From: Clostridium fermenticellae | GTDB taxonomy: Bacteria > Bacillota > Clostridia > Clostridiales > Clostridiaceae | Direction of reading: 5' to 3' | NCBI RefSeq assembly: GCF_003600355.1 | Contig: NZ_CP032416.1 | Span: forward strand, 1,446,183 to 1,510,182 | Length of the DNA stretch: 64,000 nucleotides | Part shown: positions 63,208 through 64,000 of the stretch, one piece after another | Numbering within the stretch: position 1 is the stretch's first letter | Layout of the letters: every line of letters starts with the position of its first letter | The notes under the pieces: model-generated | Told to the model about the DNA's origin: nothing | Database searches by the model: none | Seen by the model: only the letters and a program-made list of their open reading frames with translations | Program-made: the position numbers and the translations under genes

Positions 63208-64000
63208 CTATAATTCGATCAAACTAATTCCAGCTAAATATCCTGTCGATAATGCTATTTGTATATTGAATCCGCCAGTAAATGCATCAACATCTATAAT
63301 TTCTCCTGCAAAATATAAATTATCTATTATTTTTGATCGCATTGTTGATGGATCTATTTCCTTAGTATTTATCCCTCCACTAGTAACTATAGCTTCATCT
63401 ATTGGTCTACATCCTTTTATAGTTAAAGGTAATCCCTTAAGTAAATCAACTAAATCTATTCTTTCCTCTTTTTTTATGAGGTTTACTTTCTTATTGGGAT
63501 CTATCTTTGAAAGCATTATTACAGTATCTATAAGTTTTCTTGGAAGGAGATCATCTAATGAATTTTTAAAATCTTTATTTATATACTTCTTGAAATCTTT
63601 TTGTATTCTTTTATCAAGTTCATTTCTCGATATTGCAGGTTTTAAATCTATAACTGCTCTCAATTTTTTCTGTTTACCAACCTCTCTACTCATACTTAAA
63701 ACTATGGGTCCTGATATTCCAAAGTGAGTAAACAACATCTCTCCAAAATCTTCACAAATAACTCTATTATTTTTCAAAATCTTAAGCTCAATATTCTTAA
63801 GAGAAAGACCTTGAAGATTTTTCACCCATTCTTCATTTATTTCAATAGGTACTAAAGCCGGTGTTATATCTGTTATTGTATGTCCTAAATCTTTAGCAAA
63901 TTTGTATCCATCTCCACTTGATCCTGTTTGTGGATATGACATTCCACCCGTGCACAAAATAAAAAAATCTGCTTTTAGTATTTCACCATTTTTAAGCTCT
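63208..64000 (-). CDS. HI0933-like NAD(P)/FAD-dependent flavoprotein, C-terminal part (runs off the window)
   Basis: The reading frame is open to the window edge, so the N-terminal FAD-binding part is missing. Visible: FFILCTGGMSYPQTGSSGDGY (in part: ILCTGGMSYPQTGSSGDGY), FTHFGISGP, and C-terminal FAGEIIDVDAFTGGFNIQIALSTGYLAG (in part: AGEIIDVDAFTGGFNIQIA). These are typical of the HI0933/YhiN/BaiN family of oxidoreductases. The reaction of most members is unknown. Same strand as cmk, 101 bases upstream. Confidence 0.9.
   Translation of the reverse strand, partial: ELKNGEILKADFFILCTGGMSYPQTGSSGDGYKFAKDLGHTITDITPALVPIEINEEWVKNLQGLSLKNIELKILKNNRVICEDFGEMLFTHFGISGPIVLSMSREVGKQKKLRAVIDLKPAISRNELDKRIQKDFKKYINKDFKNSLDDLLPRKLIDTVIMLSKIDPNKKVNLIKKEERIDLVDLLKGLPLTIKGCRPIDEAIVTSGGINTKEIDPSTMRSKIIDNLYFAGEIIDVDAFTGGFNIQIALSTGYLAGISLIEL

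Noticed and set aside
63266-63727. A 153-codon plus-strand ORF opposite the HI0933-like gene
   Set aside because: Antisense shadow of a conserved flavoprotein; the composition is that of reverse-complemented coding DNA.
1-64000. tRNA genes or a CRISPR array
   Set aside because: No T-loop GTTCGA-type context with a cloverleaf and no regularly spaced repeats were noticed on either strand.

Overview
The window is chromosomal DNA of a low-GC, endospore-forming Clostridium (cluster I type). The evidence is the very AT-rich intergenic sequence, strong GGAGG ribosome binding sites, frequent TTG starts, and sporulation genes (SpoVB-type flippase, YtaF, Spo0E-like, CotS-like). Two further markers are the clostridial IspH-ribosomal protein S1 fusion and the gene order miaB-mutS-mutL-miaA-hfq / lexA. 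No rRNA, tRNA, CRISPR array, prophage or plasmid gene was seen.

Layout. 1-4.5 kb: start of a DEAD-box helicase, an EmrB/QacA-type exporter behind a palindromic operator, a 39-codon small gene with a consensus promoter, mltG and a gpsA-like gene. 4.6-6.4 kb: first copy of a 1774-bp ISLre2-type insertion sequence. 6.5-18 kb: an FtsA-like ATPase with a long C-terminal extension, an M20 amidohydrolase, an RluA synthase, convergent MurJ-like and SpoVB-like flippases, a rubrerythrin-like protein, a membrane-anchored sorbosone-dehydrogenase-like propeller, a zinc phospholipase C relative and a degenerate methyltransferase. 18-31 kb: galU, ytaF, a radical SAM protein, def, a HelD-like ATPase, arginase, a Spo0E-like gene, hprK, 5-formyl-THF cycloligase, a CorA-like transporter and an M18 aminopeptidase.

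30.2-38.3 kb (minus strand): the most unusual locus. A 1620-residue protein carries an HD phosphohydrolase domain, a helical-repeat region, a NadD/NMNAT-like adenylyltransferase domain, a GNAT-like region and a phosphoribosyltransferase-like loop. It is followed closely by a lactate/malate-dehydrogenase-like protein, a double flavodoxin-like protein with a cysteine cluster, and a PHP-domain phosphoesterase. Every recognisable domain acts on nucleotides, NAD(P) or flavin, so I read this as an undescribed nucleotide/NAD-related system.

38.5-46.7 kb: a YbgC-like thioesterase, a soluble chemotaxis receptor, the second IS copy (inverted, transposase frameshifted), a three-gene split 2-hydroxyacyl-CoA-dehydratase/activase cluster, a long non-coding leader with strong inverted repeats in front of a tyrosine recombinase, and a Cys-rich protein. 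46.9-56.2 kb: lexA with its SOS box, the YnbB-like PLP enzyme, then hfq-miaA-mutL-mutS-miaB as one minus-strand operon. 56.3-64 kb: an aminotransferase, a 51-residue small protein behind an SD-sequestering hairpin, a double GNAT protein, a CotS-like kinase, speD, ispH-rpsA, cmk and the end of an HI0933-like flavoprotein.

The two IS copies each keep their own matching 9-bp target duplication, so the 33.5 kb between them has not been left inverted by recombination between them. A nearly identical 28-bp AT-rich motif occurs in three unrelated intergenic regions. All functional calls come from reading motifs in the sequence; no database search was run.
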